Assembly (NCBI GenBank): GCA_018222825.1
Contig: JAAEZO010000011.1
Span: 1-35,746, forward strand
DNA from: Gammaproteobacteria bacterium
GTDB taxonomy: Bacteria > Pseudomonadota > Gammaproteobacteria > Enterobacterales > Aeromonadaceae
DNA: 35,746 nucleotides
Reading direction: 5' to 3'
Positions 17,685 through 27,070 of this stretch are shown here, piece by piece. Below the pieces are notes generated by a model. That model was not told where the DNA came from. It made no database searches and was given only the letters and a program-made list of their open reading frames with translations. Position 1 is the first letter of the stretch. Every line of letters starts with the position of its first letter. Made by a program: the position numbers and the translations under genes.

Positions 17685-18821
17685 TCAGCGATTGTTGATG
17701 GCGGCAATCATGCGATGCAGGGCTTCATCCAGCATGGCACGCGAGCAACCGAAGTTGAGCCGAACAAAATCGCTGCCGCCGAACTGGCCGCCGGGAGACA
17801 GACCTACGCCGGCCTGTTCGAAGAAGCCGATGGCATCGTCCAATTTCAACGCACTGATATCAACCCAGGCCAGGTAAGTGGCTTCAGGTGCCAGTACCTT
17901 GACGCCGGGCACCTGATTAAGGCGCTCAACCAACAAGTCCCGATTCTGGCGCAGATAGGCTATCTGAGCTTCCAGCCAATCATCTCCATCCCGGTAGGCG
18001 GCTTCGGCCGCCACAAAGCCGAGCAGGTTGACGTCGGCCATGATGCCACGAGCCGCGCGAGTAAAGCGGGTACGCAGCTCGGGGTTGGGAACGATGGCAA
18101 AAGAACAGCACAGGCCGGCGATATTGAAGGTCTTGCTGGGTGCCATCAGAATCACACTGCGGCTGGCGGCATCGTCGTCCAGTGCGGCATAGGGGATGTG
18201 AGGCTTGCCTTCATCCAGCAGCAGGTCGCAGTGAATTTCGTCCGAGCAGACAATCAGTTCATGGCGTTTGGCAATGTCGTTGATGGCCAGCAGCTCTTCA
18301 CGGGTGTAGATGGTGCCACCCGGATTGTGCGGGTTACAGAACAGCAGTAATTCGCTTTCTTTGGCTTGTTGTTCCAGCTGCTCCAGATCCAGCAGCCAGC
18401 GGCCGTCTTTTTCAACCATCTCCACATAGGCGGCTTTGCGGCCATGAAAGCCCGGCGCATGCAGAAACGGATAATAAATCGGTTTGGGGGTGAGTACGGC
18501 GCTGCCGGGTTCGCTGAAGGTCTGGCAGGCCAGGTTCAGAGCAGGCACCACACCCGGCATGTACACCAGCCAGTCGGCCTCGATTTGCCAGCCGTAACGG
18601 TCTTCCATGCGTTGTATGATCAGTTCGGTCAGCTGCGGGCTGGGCCGGCTGTAGCCGAAAATGCCGTGTTCAACGCGCTCGCTCAATGCCTCGATAACGG
18701 CGGGCGGTGCCTTGAATTCGGTATCTGCCACCCACATCGGCAGAATATCGGTACCTTCGTATTTCAGCCACTTCAGGGCACGGGTAGGGCGGCGGTCTAT
18801 CCACTGATCAAAATCAAACAT
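17685..18821 (-). CDS. PatB/MalY-type PLP-dependent C-S beta-lyase
   Basis: Fold-type I aminotransferase-like enzyme of 378 residues, of the MalY/PatB cystathionine beta-lyase group that cleaves cystathionine or cysteine conjugates to a thiol, pyruvate and ammonia. Signatures: FGYSRPSPQL near 55-64, CNPHNPGGT (162-170), SDEIHCDL (193-200), and the PLP lysine Lys230 in APSKTFNIAGL. A role as transaminase is possible but the sequence favours lyases. The adjacent LysR gene lies upstream in the same orientation. Confidence 0.88.
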   Translation of the reverse strand: MFDFDQWIDRRPTRALKWLKYEGTDILPMWVADTEFKAPPAVIEALSERVEHGIFGYSRPSPQLTELIIQRMEDRYGWQIEADWLVYMPGVVPALNLACQTFSEPGSAVLTPKPIYYPFLHAPGFHGRKAAYVEMVEKDGRWLLDLEQLEQQAKESELLLFCNPHNPGGTIYTREELLAINDIAKRHELIVCSDEIHCDLLLDEGKPHIPYAALDDDAASRSVILMAPSKTFNIAGLCCSFAIVPNPELRTRFTRAARGIMADVNLLGFVAAEAAYRDGDDWLEAQIAYLRQNRDLLVERLNQVPGVKVLAPEATYLAWVDISALKLDDAIGFFEQAGVGLSPGGQFGGSDFVRLNFGCSRAMLDEALHRMIAAINNR

Positions 18822-18881
18822 CGGGGTTCCTTGTCAAATGCGAGGCCATCAGCATAAGGAAGCCGCTTCGGCCTGGCAAGG

Positions 18882-19826
18882 TCAAGGTGCGGGTAGCGTT
18901 CCTTCACGACCGTTCGAGCTTGTTATATGTTCTTCATTCAGCGCCCCTTCATGATCGCCGTAATGATGACGGATCAGGCTGAGCAGCAAGCTGGCGGCCG
19001 GGCCCGGTGGCATGGAGCGGGGCAATATCAGATGGGTAAAACGCTTGCGTAGTGCCTGATTTGCCATGGGCAGACGTTGCAGCAGACCGCTGTCGATCAT
19101 CGGGGATACCACTTCCAGCGGCAACCAGGCAAAGCCAACCCCCCGGCGCAGCAGCGACAGGGTGTCGTGCAGATGATTGATAATCCAGCGTTGCTCTGCT
19201 CGTTCCCAACCCTCTTCCTGCTCGCTGCCATCGGCCAGAATCAGTTCCAGTTCGGGATCCAGTTCATGGGCGGTGACTTCATCAAAGCGGGCCAAGGGGT
19301 GTTCGGGTGCGCAGACCGGCACATAAACGGTGGTGGCCAAAGGCAGGCTGGTCACCCCACTAAAGGCACGGCAGGCGAACACCAGATCGGCGGCCTGTTT
19401 GTTCACCACGGCCTGGCAGCCTGAAGGCTGGGCTTCGACCAGATGAATGCGACAACCGCGCGAGCGAGAAGAAAAATCTGCCAGTGCCTGATACAGCGGC
19501 TGACGGGGGAGTGACGCCTCTACCACTATGCGCAGAATCGGCTCCCAGCCACTGGCAAGTACACCTGCAAGCAGTTCCAGCTCTTCTATGCCTTGGGTCA
19601 GCTTGCGTGAACGGCGCAGGAATACTTCTCCTTCCGGCGTCAGATAGGCCTTGCGGCCCCTGACTTCCAGCAGGGGTACACCCAGCCCCTGTTGCAGCTT
19701 GGCCACGGCGTGATTGAGCGATGACTGGCTTTTATTGAGCTGTTCTGCCGCCTGGGCATAACCGCCACAGTCGACGACGGCCTGAAAAATTCGCCATTGC
19801 TCTACCGTGCTCTTGGGACGATACAT
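18882..19826 (-). CDS. LysR-family transcriptional regulator
   Basis: The 314-residue protein has an N-terminal winged helix-turn-helix (residues 8-67: FQAVVDCGGYAQAAEQLNKSQ, then LNHAVAKLQQGLGVPLLE and YLTPEGEVFL) and a periplasmic-binding-like effector domain (about 95-295). The target and effector are unknown; the downstream PatB-type gene in the same direction is the obvious candidate partner. The C-terminal tail beyond residue 295 is poorly conserved-looking. Confidence 0.9.
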   Translation of the reverse strand: MYRPKSTVEQWRIFQAVVDCGGYAQAAEQLNKSQSSLNHAVAKLQQGLGVPLLEVRGRKAYLTPEGEVFLRRSRKLTQGIEELELLAGVLASGWEPILRIVVEASLPRQPLYQALADFSSRSRGCRIHLVEAQPSGCQAVVNKQAADLVFACRAFSGVTSLPLATTVYVPVCAPEHPLARFDEVTAHELDPELELILADGSEQEEGWERAEQRWIINHLHDTLSLLRRGVGFAWLPLEVVSPMIDSGLLQRLPMANQALRKRFTHLILPRSMPPGPAASLLLSLIRHHYGDHEGALNEEHITSSNGREGTLPAP

Positions 19827-19928
19827 GAGTGGTGCCTCATCCTTTTGGCAATGGGGTCAAGCGGTTATGACCCCGGAGTTAACGAATCCGTACGCTTAGT
19901 TCTAGACGAAGTTATGTCGCCTGTCAGC

Positions 19929-20696
19929 TTATTGTTCGGTGGTGGGGCGGACTTTGTCGGGTTGCGCATCCAGTGACTGGCCGTTGATATCCCGGCTGTC
20001 TTCGCCCATCAGATACAGATACAGCGGCATGAGATCCTTGGGGGTACGCAGGGCCGACGCATCTTCGCCGGGGTAGGCTCGGGCCCGCATTTCGGTACGG
20101 GTGGCGCCCGGATTGATGCAGTTGACGCGCACACTGGTGTTGTCGAGTTCGTCGGCCAGTACTTCCATCATGCCTTCGGTGGCGAACTTGGACACCGCGT
20201 AGCTGCCCCAGTAGGCCCGGCCCCGTTTACCCACGCCGGAGCTGGTATAAACGATGGAGGCGTTGGGGGTGGCCTTGAGCAGCGGCAACAGCGCCTGGGT
20301 CATCAGGAACTGGGACTTGAGGTTAACCTGCATCACGCTGTCCCACTCGTCTTCTCCGATCATTTCGAAGGGGCCAAGCGCGCCCAGTTGCCCGGCGTTA
20401 AACAGTACTCCGTCCAAACGGCCGAATTGCTGACGAATGGTTTCGGCCATGTCCAGGTAATGCTGTTTGGTCGCGCCCTGCAAATCCAGCGGAATGATGG
20501 CCGGCTCGGGGCTGCCCTGGGCCAGCAGTTCATCGTAGACCGCTTCCAGTTTTTTCACGGTTTTGCCCAGCAAAATAACGGTGGCACCATGAGCACCGTA
20601 GCTCAGCGCCGCCTCGCGGCCAATGCCAGCGCCGGCACCGGTGACCAGAATCACCTTGTCTTTGAGTAAATCGGGGGATGCATGATAGTCGAGCAT
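19929..20696 (-). CDS. yciK: YciK-type short-chain dehydrogenase
   Basis: The 255-residue oxidoreductase closely follows E. coli YciK: TGAGAGIGREAAL for cofactor binding, FNAGQLG, active YAVSK with Tyr and Lys, and the C-terminal LYLYLMGEDSRDINGQSLDAQP. The physiological substrate is not established. The start is ATG 20696 (MLDYHASPDLLKDK); a TTG-type extension seven residues longer is unnecessary. It is divergent from sohB, matching the yciK-sohB-topA neighbourhood of E. coli. Confidence 0.9.
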   Translation of the reverse strand: MLDYHASPDLLKDKVILVTGAGAGIGREAALSYGAHGATVILLGKTVKKLEAVYDELLAQGSPEPAIIPLDLQGATKQHYLDMAETIRQQFGRLDGVLFNAGQLGALGPFEMIGEDEWDSVMQVNLKSQFLMTQALLPLLKATPNASIVYTSSGVGKRGRAYWGSYAVSKFATEGMMEVLADELDNTSVRVNCINPGATRTEMRARAYPGEDASALRTPKDLMPLYLYLMGEDSRDINGQSLDAQPDKVRPTTEQ

Positions 20697-20826
20697 GTGC
20701 CTGTGTTCTCTCAGCAAAAATCAAAGTGTTCAGATCAAACCAGACTCTGGCCACGGATGCCAGTCTCGTAAGCCAAAAGTTGGCAGGAAAAACGGTAAAG
20801 GAACAGAGCCGACGGCAAAAAGCCCG

Positions 20827-20855
20827 TTGGTGTTCGCCATGATGGCTTTTACAAT
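20827..20855 (+). promoter_or_regulatory. Promoter of sohB
   Basis: TTGGTG (20827-20832) and TACAAT (20850-20855) are 17 bp apart, 30 bp upstream of the sohB start. Confidence 0.5.
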
Positions 20856-20885
20856 GGGGGTCGAATTAGGTCTCAAGGAAATCTT

Positions 20886-21908
20886 ATGCTGGAATTTTTA
20901 TACGAATATGGCCTGTTCATGGCCAAGAGCCTGACCTGGGTGCTGGCCATCGGTGCCGTGGTGGCGTTGATCGCCGGGGCCGCGATGCGCCAAAAGCGGG
21001 GAGAGGATCGACTGGAAGTCGAGGATCTCGGGGCCGGGCTGCGCCGACAGCAGCAACGGCTGCAACTGGACTCGGCGGTCAACGACAGCGAACGCAAGGT
21101 GCTCAAGCAGCAATTCAAACAACAGGCCAAAGACGAGAAAAAAGCCGAGGAGACGGGAAAACGACTCTATGTGCTCGATTTCAAGGGCAGCATGGATGCC
21201 CACGAAGTGAGCGGCCTCAGCCGGGAAATCACCGGTCTGCTGCAACTGGCCCGTGAAGGGGACGAGGTGCTGGTGAATCTGGAGTCCGGCGGCGGTGTGG
21301 TGCACGGCTACGGGCTGGGGGCTGCCGAGCTGGCGCGGCTCAAGGCGAAGGGCCTGCACCTTACGGTGGCGGTAGACAAGGTGGCCGCCAGTGGTGGATA
21401 CATGATGGCTTGTGTGGCCGAGCGTATTATCGCCGCGCCCTTCGCCATCGTCGGCTCCATCGGCGTAGTGGCGCAGTTGCCCAATTTCAATAAATTTCTC
21501 AAGAACAAAGACATCGACATCGAGCTGCATACCGCGGGCCAATACAAACGGACCCTGACCCTGTTTGGCGAGAATGACGACGAAGGTCGTGCCAAGTTTC
21601 GCGAAGAGCTGGAGGTGATTCACCACAGATTCAAGGACTTTATCGCTGAAAACCGGCCGGCATTGGCGCTGGACAAGGTGGCGACCGGTGAGCACTGGCT
21701 GGCGACCGATGCGCTGGCGCTGGGGCTGGTGGACGAACTGATGACCAGCAGCGACTACCTGCTGGCAGCCAGCGCCGACAAGCGGGTGATTCGATTGCAT
21801 TACCAGCCGAAGCAGCGTCTGAAAGACAAGCTGGGCAAGGCGGTGGAAGCGGGGGTCAGCCGGGGGCTGATGAAGCTGGTGGAAGCGGGACAACGCCCCT
21901 TCGGGTGA
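20886..21908 (+). CDS. sohB: Inner-membrane S49-family protease SohB
   Basis: Signal-peptide-peptidase-like serine protease of 340 residues. An N-terminal membrane anchor (about 14-33) precedes a basic coiled segment (45-90) and the S49 catalytic domain with ESGGGVVHGYG, nucleophile Ser in VAASGGYMMA, and the Lys of GQYKRTLTLFG as general base. AAGGA precedes ATG 20886. E. coli sohB suppresses htrA loss when overexpressed. It is a single gene ending at a terminator shared with astB. Confidence 0.94.
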   Translation: MLEFLYEYGLFMAKSLTWVLAIGAVVALIAGAAMRQKRGEDRLEVEDLGAGLRRQQQRLQLDSAVNDSERKVLKQQFKQQAKDEKKAEETGKRLYVLDFKGSMDAHEVSGLSREITGLLQLAREGDEVLVNLESGGGVVHGYGLGAAELARLKAKGLHLTVAVDKVAASGGYMMACVAERIIAAPFAIVGSIGVVAQLPNFNKFLKNKDIDIELHTAGQYKRTLTLFGENDDEGRAKFREELEVIHHRFKDFIAENRPALALDKVATGEHWLATDALALGLVDELMTSSDYLLAASADKRVIRLHYQPKQRLKDKLGKAVEAGVSRGLMKLVEAGQRPFG

Positions 21909-21912
21909 GATT

Positions 21913-21939
21913 AAAAAGGGCCGCGATTGCGGCCCTTTT
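21913..21939. terminator. Bidirectional terminator between sohB and astB
   Basis: GGGCCGC (21918-21924) and GCGGCCC (21929-21935) pair around GATT, with A5 before and T4 after. Confidence 0.9.
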
Positions 21940-21951
21940 CATGAGTGCGGG

Positions 21952-23289
21952 TTAGCGCTGAAAGGGATAGACGGAGCCCAGTTGCAGTATCTGGGTCAGC
22001 TCGTCCAGCGCGGTGCGCGACTCCAGCAACAAGGCCGGGTCTCGCAGATCGTTCAGGCTCAGGCTGTCGCGGTAATGGCGGTCTACCCACTGGTTGAGTC
22101 GGCCAAACAGCACCTCGTTCATCAGGCCGGCGGGATTGGTGGCCGCATGTTCGGCGGCGGTCATCGCCACTCTCAGTCGCAGACAGGCCGGGCCGCCACC
22201 GTTACGCATGCTTTGTTTCACATCCATGAAGTGGACTTCCCGAATGGGGGTGTTCAGGGTCAGCAGCTTGTCCAGATAGGCCTTGACGCTGGGCGTGTCG
22301 GCACATTCCGAAGGCGCGATAATCGCCATGTGACCGGGGCGCAGGGTCACAATCTGGGTGTTGAACAGGTAGCTTTTTACCGCGTCCAGCACCGGCACGT
22401 CGGCGGTGAGAACTTCGATGAAATGCAGCTCGGTGCCGGGCAGCTTGCGGCGAATTTCGTCCAGCGCGGCGGCGCTGTCGAGGAAGGCCTGCTGATGGTA
22501 GAACAGCACATTCTGGTTGCCGACGGCGATCACGTCGTTATGGAATACCCCCTGATCGATCACTTCCGGGTTCTGCTGGATGAAGATGGCGGTGTCGTCG
22601 TTCAGGCCATGCAGGCGGGCCACCGCGCGAGAAGCTTCCAGCGTCTGGCGGGCCGGATAACGGCGCGGCGCCGGCCGGCTTTGATCGAAGGCGCTGCGGC
22701 CATAAACGAACAGCTCTACCCCGGCCTGGCCGTAGTCGGTACACAGGCGAGTGTGATTGGCGGCGCCTTCATCCCCGAAATACTCGTTGGCGGGCAGGGC
22801 GGCGTGATGACAAAAATAACGATCATCGGCAAAGACTCGGCCCAGAATACGGCCGGTAACTTCGTGTTCGATGGAGCGATGAAATTTGTTGGTCAGATTG
22901 GCCGGGGTAAAGTGAATGCGACCATCCAGGGTATCGGCGCCGGGCGAAACGGTGGCGGCGTTGGCGGTCCACATGCTGGACGCAGAGCAACAGGCGGCCA
23001 GCAGCACCGGATCTTCGCGAAAGGCTTTTTCCAGTACTTGGGCATCGCTGCCGGTAAAACCGAGTCGGCGCAAAGTATGAATATCGGGGCGTTCCTGGGG
23101 GGCCAGCACACCCTGTACCAGACCCAGATCGCTCAGCGCTTTCATTTTTTCCAGCCCTTGTCTGGCCGCCTGTTTGGGGCTGGAGGCATCCTGCGCATTG
23201 CTTTGAGAGGCTACATTGCCGTAAGAAAGGCCGGCGTAGTTATGGGTCGGGCCAACCAGACCGTCAAAGTTAGCTTCAAACTGTACCAT
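21952..23289 (-). CDS. astB: Succinylarginine dihydrolase AstB
   Basis: Second enzyme of the arginine succinyltransferase pathway: converts N-succinylarginine to succinylornithine, ammonia and CO2. The 445-residue protein opens with [22 protein letters not shown], strongly conserved in AstB, and has the guanidinase-fold residues Glu174, His250 (GVFHND) and nucleophile Cys369 in [11 protein letters not shown]. It is not in an astCADBE operon here: neighbours are sohB and topA, and astE is 7 kb away. Confidence 0.96.
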   Translation of the reverse strand: MVQFEANFDGLVGPTHNYAGLSYGNVASQSNAQDASSPKQAARQGLEKMKALSDLGLVQGVLAPQERPDIHTLRRLGFTGSDAQVLEKAFREDPVLLAACCSASSMWTANAATVSPGADTLDGRIHFTPANLTNKFHRSIEHEVTGRILGRVFADDRYFCHHAALPANEYFGDEGAANHTRLCTDYGQAGVELFVYGRSAFDQSRPAPRRYPARQTLEASRAVARLHGLNDDTAIFIQQNPEVIDQGVFHNDVIAVGNQNVLFYHQQAFLDSAAALDEIRRKLPGTELHFIEVLTADVPVLDAVKSYLFNTQIVTLRPGHMAIIAPSECADTPSVKAYLDKLLTLNTPIREVHFMDVKQSMRNGGGPACLRLRVAMTAAEHAATNPAGLMNEVLFGRLNQWVDRHYRDSLSLNDLRDPALLLESRTALDELTQILQLGSVYPFQR

Positions 23290-23624
23290 TATATTGTCCT
23301 TTTAAATGGTGGAAATGACCAAGATAATTCTGCATTGCGCCATTATATGTGGATTTTTAGAGGAGATGTAACCCGAATTTAACAACAGATTATGCCTTAA
23401 TCATAACAATGCATAAAAAGCGGTCGAACAGGCAACTTAATCAAAAAAGCGGTTGATTCCTGCTGATATGAAGGTGTTAATAAGTAAATATAAATTCACT
23501 CAACTTTTTTCCGGCCCTAGCCTGGTAAGTTTGCTTTTTACGGCTTTTTCACTTATACAGCCGTCATTACCTTGCCGCCGTACCCCTGACCGGGGGCCAG
23601 ACCTTAAGGACCTATACGCGCTTT
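23290..23624. other. Intergenic region between astB and topA
   Basis: No gene is seen in these 335 bases. They should hold the divergent promoters of astB and topA. Visible elements: two copies of AAAAAGCGGTYGA at 23415-23427 and 23444-23456 (29-bp period), and an ARG-box-like palindrome at 23483-23500. A weak AAGGA near 23606 precedes topA but is 14-15 nt from its start. Confidence 0.5.
23483..23500. promoter_or_regulatory. Candidate ArgR operator (ARG box)
   Basis: Read on the minus strand the 18-mer is AGTGAATTTATATTTACT, which fits the ARG-box pattern of TGAAT, four A/T bases, then ATTCA with a single mismatch in the second half. It lies about 195 bp upstream of astB. ArgR is known to control ast operons in enteric bacteria. 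Only one box is seen, whereas ArgR usually binds pairs, and the region is AT-rich, so chance is possible. Confidence 0.4.
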
Positions 23625-26252
23625 ATGAGCAAATCCCTCGTTATCGTGGAATCGCCCGCCAAGGCAAAAACCATCAACAAATATCTGGGTAAAGACTTCA
23701 TCGTCAAATCCAGTGTCGGCCATGTGCGGGATTTGCCCACCGCCGGCTCCTCTGCCGCCAAAAAAACCGGAGGGAAAAAAGCCGACACCAAGCAGCTGAG
23801 TCCGGAAGAAAAGGCCCGACTCAAGCAGCAGAAAGAGCAGAAAGCGCTGATCGCCCGCATGGGGATTGATCCCAATAACGGCTGGAAGGCGAATTATCAG
23901 GTGCTGCCCGGCAAAGAGAAGGTGGTGAGCGAATTACAGACGCTGGCCGAAAAAGCCGACACCATTTATCTCGCAACGGATTTGGACCGCGAAGGGGAGG
24001 CGATTGCCTGGCACCTTAAAGAGCTGATCGGCGGTGACGATGAGCGCTTCAAGCGGGTGGTATTCAACGAGATCACCAAGTCCGCCATTCAGGATGCCTT
24101 CAGTCGTCCGTCCGAGCTCAACCAGAACCGGGTTAACGCCCAGCAGGCGCGTCGTTTTCTGGACCGCGTTGTCGGCTATATGGTCTCGCCGCTGCTGTGG
24201 AAAAAAGTGGCCCGCGGCCTGTCTGCCGGTCGGGTTCAGTCGGTAGCGGTACGTCTGCTGGTAGAAAAAGAACGCGAAATCAAGGCGTTTGTACCGGAAG
24301 AATACTGGGATATTCAGGCTGATCTGACCAACAAGGAAAAGCTGGCGCTGTCGATGGCGGTGGCTAAGTACCAGGGTAAGGAATTTCGCCCGGTCAACGA
24401 AGCCCAGACCATGGCAGCGGTTGATGCGCTCAAGGCGAGTCGCTTCGAGGTGGTGTCGCGTGACGACAAGCCCACCCAGAGCAAGCCGCCGGCGCCCTTT
24501 ATCACCTCGACCCTGCAGCAGGCGGCCAGTACCCGGCTGAGCTTTGGCGTAAAACGCACCATGATGCTGGCCCAGCGCCTGTATGAAGCGGGTTATATCA
24601 CCTATATGCGAACCGACTCCACCAACCTGAGTCAGGAAGCGGTAGCCAGTGCGCGAGACTTTATTCAGGAACAGTACGGGCCGGATTATCTGCCTGAAGA
24701 TCCCAATGTATACAGCGCCAAGGCCAATGCCCAGGAAGCACACGAAGCGATTCGTCCTTCCGATGTGGCCCTGTCTGCCGACAAGCTCGACGGCATGGAG
24801 GCGGATGCCAAGCGGTTGTACGATTTGATATGGCGCCAGTTTGTCGCCTGTCAGATGGTGCCGGCGCTGTATGACAGCACGACCATTACCGTGCGTGCCG
24901 GTGACTACGATCTCAAGGCGCGTGGCCGCATCCTGCGCTTTGCCGGCTGGACCAAGGTACAGGCCGCCGCTCAGGGCCGCAAAGGCGAAGACACGGTATT
25001 ACCGGCGGTGCAGGCGGGCGAGGTACTGACCCTCGAGAAGCTCGATCCCAAGCAACACTTCACCAAGCCCCCGGCGCGCTTTACCGAAGCGGCGCTGGTG
25101 CGCGAGCTGGAAAAACGCGGCATCGGCCGGCCTTCCACCTACGCATCCATTATTTCCACCATTCAGGATCGGGGTTACGTCAAGGTCGAAAGCCGCCGCT
25201 TCTATGCGGAAAAAATGGGCGAAATCGTGGCCGACCGGCTGCAGGAAAGCTTTGCCGAGTTGATGAACTATGATTTTACCGCCCAGATGGAAAGCAAGCT
25301 GGATGAAATTGCCGGCGGCAGTCTCAACTGGACTCAGGTGCTGGATGCCTTTTATGCGGAATTCAGCGAAGACCTGGAAAAGGCCGAACGGCCGGTGGAA
25401 GAAGGTGGCATGCGTGCCAATGAAATGGTGCTGACCGACATCGACTGTCCTACCTGTAGCCGCAAGATGGGTATTCGCACTGCCAGCACCGGGGTGTTTC
25501 TGGGTTGCTCCGGCTATGCACTACCGCCCAAGGAACGCTGCAAGCAGACCATCAACCTGATTCCGGGTGATGAATTTGTGCTGGCCAACGACGAAGAGGC
25601 GGAAACCGATGCCCTGCGGGCCAAGCACCGTTGTGGCAAGTGCGGCACCGCCATGGATGCCTATCTGATCGATGACAAGCGCAAACTGCATGTGTGCGGT
25701 CAGAACCCGGACTGTGACGGTTACGAGCTGGAAGAAGGTCAGTTCAAGCTGAAAGGCTATGAAGGTCCGGTGATCGACTGTGACCGTTGCGGCGCCGAGA
25801 TGCAGCTCAAAACCGGTCGGTTCGGCAAGTACATGGCCTGCACCAACGAAGAGTGCAAAAATACCCGCAAAATCCTCAAGAGCGGCGAGGTGGCACCGCC
25901 CAAGGAAGATCCGGTACACCTGCCCGAGTTACCCTGTACCCAGTCAGACGCCTATTTCGTGTTGAGAGACGGTGCGGCAGGTATCTTCATGGCGGCCAGC
26001 AACTTTCCCAAATCGCGTGAAACCCGAGCGCCATTGGTGGAAGAGCTGGTGCAGTTCAAGGATCGGCTGCCGCCCAAGTTTCTGTATCTGGCCGAGGCGC
26101 CGACTCAGGATCCGGAAGGCAACAAGGCGGTGGTGCGCTTTAGCCGTAAAAACAAGGAACAATATGTGATGACCGAGGTCAATAAAAAAGCGACCGGCTG
26201 GACGGCACATTATGTTGACGGCAAGTGGCAGCAAAGCCAGAAAGGTAAATAA
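23625..26252 (+). CDS. topA: DNA topoisomerase I
   Basis: Type IA topoisomerase relaxing negative supercoils. The 875-residue protein has the TOPRIM domain ([31 protein letters not shown]), the four-domain toroid with active-site Tyr327 in [10 protein letters not shown], three four-Cys zinc-ribbon modules (for example CPTCSRKMG and CGKCGTAMD), and the C-terminal DNA-binding domain ending [14 protein letters not shown]. The insert after [12 protein letters not shown] is Lys-rich, as in E. coli. ATG 23625 has a distant AAGGA, so translation initiation may be modest. Confidence 0.98.
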   Translation: MSKSLVIVESPAKAKTINKYLGKDFIVKSSVGHVRDLPTAGSSAAKKTGGKKADTKQLSPEEKARLKQQKEQKALIARMGIDPNNGWKANYQVLPGKEKVVSELQTLAEKADTIYLATDLDREGEAIAWHLKELIGGDDERFKRVVFNEITKSAIQDAFSRPSELNQNRVNAQQARRFLDRVVGYMVSPLLWKKVARGLSAGRVQSVAVRLLVEKEREIKAFVPEEYWDIQADLTNKEKLALSMAVAKYQGKEFRPVNEAQTMAAVDALKASRFEVVSRDDKPTQSKPPAPFITSTLQQAASTRLSFGVKRTMMLAQRLYEAGYITYMRTDSTNLSQEAVASARDFIQEQYGPDYLPEDPNVYSAKANAQEAHEAIRPSDVALSADKLDGMEADAKRLYDLIWRQFVACQMVPALYDSTTITVRAGDYDLKARGRILRFAGWTKVQAAAQGRKGEDTVLPAVQAGEVLTLEKLDPKQHFTKPPARFTEAALVRELEKRGIGRPSTYASIISTIQDRGYVKVESRRFYAEKMGEIVADRLQESFAELMNYDFTAQMESKLDEIAGGSLNWTQVLDAFYAEFSEDLEKAERPVEEGGMRANEMVLTDIDCPTCSRKMGIRTASTGVFLGCSGYALPPKERCKQTINLIPGDEFVLANDEEAETDALRAKHRCGKCGTAMDAYLIDDKRKLHVCGQNPDCDGYELEEGQFKLKGYEGPVIDCDRCGAEMQLKTGRFGKYMACTNEECKNTRKILKSGEVAPPKEDPVHLPELPCTQSDAYFVLRDGAAGIFMAASNFPKSRETRAPLVEELVQFKDRLPPKFLYLAEAPTQDPEGNKAVVRFSRKNKEQYVMTEVNKKATGWTAHYVDGKWQQSQKGK

Positions 26253-26277
26253 CCGGATCTAAAACGTCCATTACCAG

Positions 26278-26308
26278 GAACCGGCCGCCACACCAGGGTC
26301 GCCGGTTC
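26278..26308 (+). terminator. Possible terminator hairpin after topA
   Basis: GAACCGGC (26278-26285) pairs with GCCGGTTC (26301-26308) across a 15-nt loop, followed by AATTTGGG rather than a clear T tract. It may be a weak terminator or an mRNA-stabilising end. Confidence 0.4.
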
Positions 26309-26325
26309 AATTTGGGTTATTGTCA

Positions 26326-26331
26326 TATAAT
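26326..26331 (+). promoter_or_regulatory. -10 element for the 54-residue gene
   Basis: A perfect TATAAT lies 70 bp upstream of the small gene. No good -35 is present at 16-18 bp (CGGTTC at 17), so an activator may be needed. Transcription would start close to 26338, where the 14-nt repeat begins. Confidence 0.4.
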
Positions 26332-26337
26332 GACCGA

Positions 26338-26351
26338 GTGAAGCGCGATGA
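26338..26351 (+). repeat. 14-nt direct repeat, copy 1
   Basis: GTGAAGCGCGATGA recurs exactly at 26678-26691. The two copies bracket the 54-residue gene; this one sits at the expected transcription start. Confidence 0.8.
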
Positions 26352-26400
26352 AACAGGGACGTTAATTCTACGCAGGCATGCCTGCTAATGGAGACTGAAT

Positions 26401-26565
26401 ATGGATATTCATGACATCAGACCGGGTATGATCTGCCACACCTCGGACGGTTCGGGCTATGTGCTGGAAGTCGACACCAATAATCAACTGGTATTGTTAC
26501 AACGCGAAGACGAGACCATTCCGTTTCAGGTTCATGTCAGCGAATTGCTGGAAGAAAAAAACTGA
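26401..26565 (+). CDS. Small hypothetical protein (54 residues)
   Basis: The reading frame runs from ATG 26401 (GGAG at 26390-26393, 7 nt upstream) to TGA 26563-26565. The product begins MDIHDIRPGMICHTSDGSGY and continues through a segment with YVLEVDTNNQLVLLQREDE, then ends SELLEEKN. The alternation of hydrophobic and charged residues and the PGM-turn suggest a small beta-barrel (SH3-like) domain followed by a short helix. I do not recognise a family; it is not YciN, which occupies the equivalent region in E. coli. Coding is supported by the ribosome site, the TATAAT upstream and the composition. Confidence 0.7.
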   Translation: MDIHDIRPGMICHTSDGSGYVLEVDTNNQLVLLQREDETIPFQVHVSELLEEKN

Positions 26566-26659
26566 GCCGGTACGGTTTTATAGCAGCTTGGTAACTATTC
26601 AATCACAGTATCCCATCGCTGCCGCTTCAGCCGGCAGGTTTTTGTGTCTAATTAATCGG

Positions 26660-26699
26660 TGTTTACGGGGTTAATGCGTGAAGCGCGATGACCCCGTTT
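26660..26699 (+). terminator. Hairpin downstream of the 54-residue gene
   Basis: ACGGGGT and ACCCCGT pair over a 20-nt loop that itself contains GCG/CGC and the second 14-nt repeat. A short T-rich TTTATT follows. It may end the small transcript and that of the convergent alkyltransferase-like gene. Confidence 0.4.
26678..26691 (+). repeat. 14-nt direct repeat, copy 2
   Basis: Exact second copy of GTGAAGCGCGATGA, 340 bp from the first and lying in the loop of the downstream hairpin. Confidence 0.8.
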
Positions 26700-26712
26700 A
26701 TTCCTGACATGT

Positions 26713-27066
26713 TCAATGATCCATCAACATCAGAATGGCGGCCAGATCGGGTTGCCATCGGTATTGTGCCATCGAAACTCTGTCTCCTTTCAGTAATACC
26801 CCTTCTGCCTGTAATCGTTGCCGTTGTTCATGCCAGCCATCACTACCGGTGGGCAGACTGATGCGGCCACTGGCGGCCACCACCCGGTGCCAGGGCAGCA
26901 TTGAGGTATCTTCGGTGCGCAGAATGCGGCCGACCAGTCGGGCGCGACCGGGTAGGCCGGCCAAATCCGCTAGCTGGCCATAACTGACTACTCGCCCCGG
27001 GGGAACCAGGGCAAGCAGGGTCAGTATCTTGTGGCCGCTGTCAGGCTGCTTGATGTTGTTAGGCAA
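26713..27066 (-). CDS. DNA alkyltransferase-like protein (ATL)
   Basis: The 117-residue protein is related to O6-methylguanine-DNA methyltransferase but carries PWHR (residues 58-61) where the repair enzyme has PCHR, the hallmark of ATL proteins, which bind O6-alkylguanine and hand the lesion to nucleotide excision repair without repairing it. The helix-turn-helix part (VPPGRVVSYGQLADLAGLPG) and the following Arg finger region (RLVGRILR) are intact. The only plausible start is TTG 27066; no ATG or clear ribosome site is near. It begins 4 nt after the upstream chemoreceptor gene stops, so translation is probably coupled. Confidence 0.87.
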   Translation of the reverse strand: MPNNIKQPDSGHKILTLLALVPPGRVVSYGQLADLAGLPGRARLVGRILRTEDTSMLPWHRVVAASGRISLPTGSDGWHEQRQRLQAEGVLLKGDRVSMAQYRWQPDLAAILMLMDH

Positions 27067-27070
27067 GGTT

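Noticed and set aside
17577-18350. 257-codon plus-strand frame over the PatB-type gene
   Set aside because: The minus-strand frame has all PLP-enzyme motifs; the plus-strand product has none.
21982-23382. 466-codon frame antisense to astB
   Set aside because: astB is a full, well-conserved gene on the other strand; the antisense frame is rich in Gly, Gln, His and Val, typical of shadow frames in GC-rich DNA.
26401-26565. YciN as the identity of the 54-residue gene
   Set aside because: E. coli yciN lies next to topA, but the sequence and length differ; there is no visible homology.
26713-27066. O6-methylguanine-DNA methyltransferase
   Set aside because: The acceptor Cys of PCHR is replaced by Trp, so the protein cannot take up the alkyl group; ATL is the right class.
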